Below are positions 63,743-64,000 of a DNA stretch of 64,000 nt, one piece after another (position 1 is the stretch's first letter; every line of letters starts with the position of its first letter). Location: contig NZ_CP021404.1 of assembly GCF_002504165.1 (NCBI RefSeq), positions 1,054,001-1,118,000 of the forward strand. The letters run 5' to 3'. Under the pieces are notes generated by a model. It ran no database searches and was not told the DNA's origin. It saw only the letters and a list, made by a program, of their open reading frames with translations. The translations under genes were made by a program, and so were the position numbers. This DNA comes from Pacificitalea manganoxidans (GTDB taxonomy: Bacteria; Pseudomonadota; Alphaproteobacteria; Rhodobacterales; Rhodobacteraceae).

Positions 63743-64000
63743 TCAGGCCCGCGCGGGATGGGACTGCGCGGGATGGGCCATGGGCGGGACAGGCGCGTGG
63801 AGCCCGTCCGCGTGGGGGCCGCCATGCAGCACTGCGGAAATCAGGCTTTCATAGGTTTCCCGCTCGGCAGTGATCCGGCCTTCCAGCCAGATCGCCACGA
63901 AATAGAAGAAAATCGCGATTGCCAGCCCGACGGCGGTGGTGATGAGCGCGGTCCAGATCCCTCCCGCCAGAACCGAGGGGTCCACGGCGCCCGCGGCGCG
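63743..64000 (-). CDS. MotA/TolQ/ExbB proton-channel protein (3' part)
   Basis: The last 85 or so codons of an ExbB/TolQ-type protein; the 5' end lies beyond the window. The visible part has the conserved VDPSVLAGGIWTALITTAVGLAIAIFF helix and the cytoplasmic AERETYESLISAVLH. The tail is His/Pro-rich. It is the upstream gene of the ExbD-ExbD-TonB-like operon. Confidence 0.85.
   Translation of the reverse strand, partial: RAAGAVDPSVLAGGIWTALITTAVGLAIAIFFYFVAIWLEGRITAERETYESLISAVLHGGPHADGLHAPVPPMAHPAQSHPARA

Overview
The window is ordinary chromosome from a GC-rich alphaproteobacterium, most likely Rhodobacteraceae (Roseobacter/Rhodobacter group). Support comes from the XerC-DUF484-PriA block, purA followed by a DUF2842 gene, a DUF6524 membrane protein, a UbiH-family hydroxylase with the [16 protein letters not shown] variant, a perfect TTAA-N7-TTAA CtrA-type box, and third-position G/C so strong that many genes carry long spurious antisense frames. 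I see no insertion sequence, prophage, plasmid gene or CRISPR array. The family assignment is an inference from gene content.

Layout. 1-16 kb: lldD, trpA, a VOC protein, ychF, xerC-DUF484, priA, an MFS carrier, msrA, truA, a sulfatase, and a two-gene persulfide dioxygenase-like/SulP operon with a palindrome upstream. 16-23 kb: an SDR; leuA behind a leucine-rich, probably leaderless attenuation peptide; DUF1428; hisA and hisH-hisB with a DUF2147 gene inserted on the other strand; an alpha/beta hydrolase; two identical tRNA-Gly(GCC) genes. 23-46 kb is mostly housekeeping: pyc, purA-DUF2842, DUF6524, secG, pyrG, a BON/helix-hairpin-helix pair, a ceramidase-like protein, UPF0173, DsrE, tadA, rluB, xseA, purD, DUF3008, a cold-shock protein, an ArsC-like protein, thrS, a UbiH-family hydroxylase and a pyrimidine 5'-nucleotidase.

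46-64 kb is more unusual. A GntR regulator is followed by about 650 bp of non-coding DNA made of some 18 degenerate repeats with a near-strict 38-bp period. Next is a membrane glycosyltransferase with a GspE-type N-domain and a CtrA-type box in its promoter, then DUF983-Nudix. A stress module follows: EF-hand protein, ECF sigma factor, anti-sigma factor and periplasmic metal-sensor-like protein. After it come an RTX/PA14/Hint exoprotein, pepF, and the 3' part of an ExbB-ExbD-ExbD-TonB-like operon that runs off the right edge.

Two unexplained repeat families stand out. One is the 38-bp periodic array at 47540-48187. The other is a family of eight intergenic elements of about 170-200 bp (one at 37.8 kb, three at 55.4-56.0 kb, four at 60.1-60.8 kb), all lying downstream of gene 3' ends, with an inverted repeat whose two arms change together between copies. 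The other main points of interest are the leuA leader, the CtrA-type box, the calcium/metal sigma-factor module, and the ExbD pair in which only one member keeps the proton-carrying Asp.
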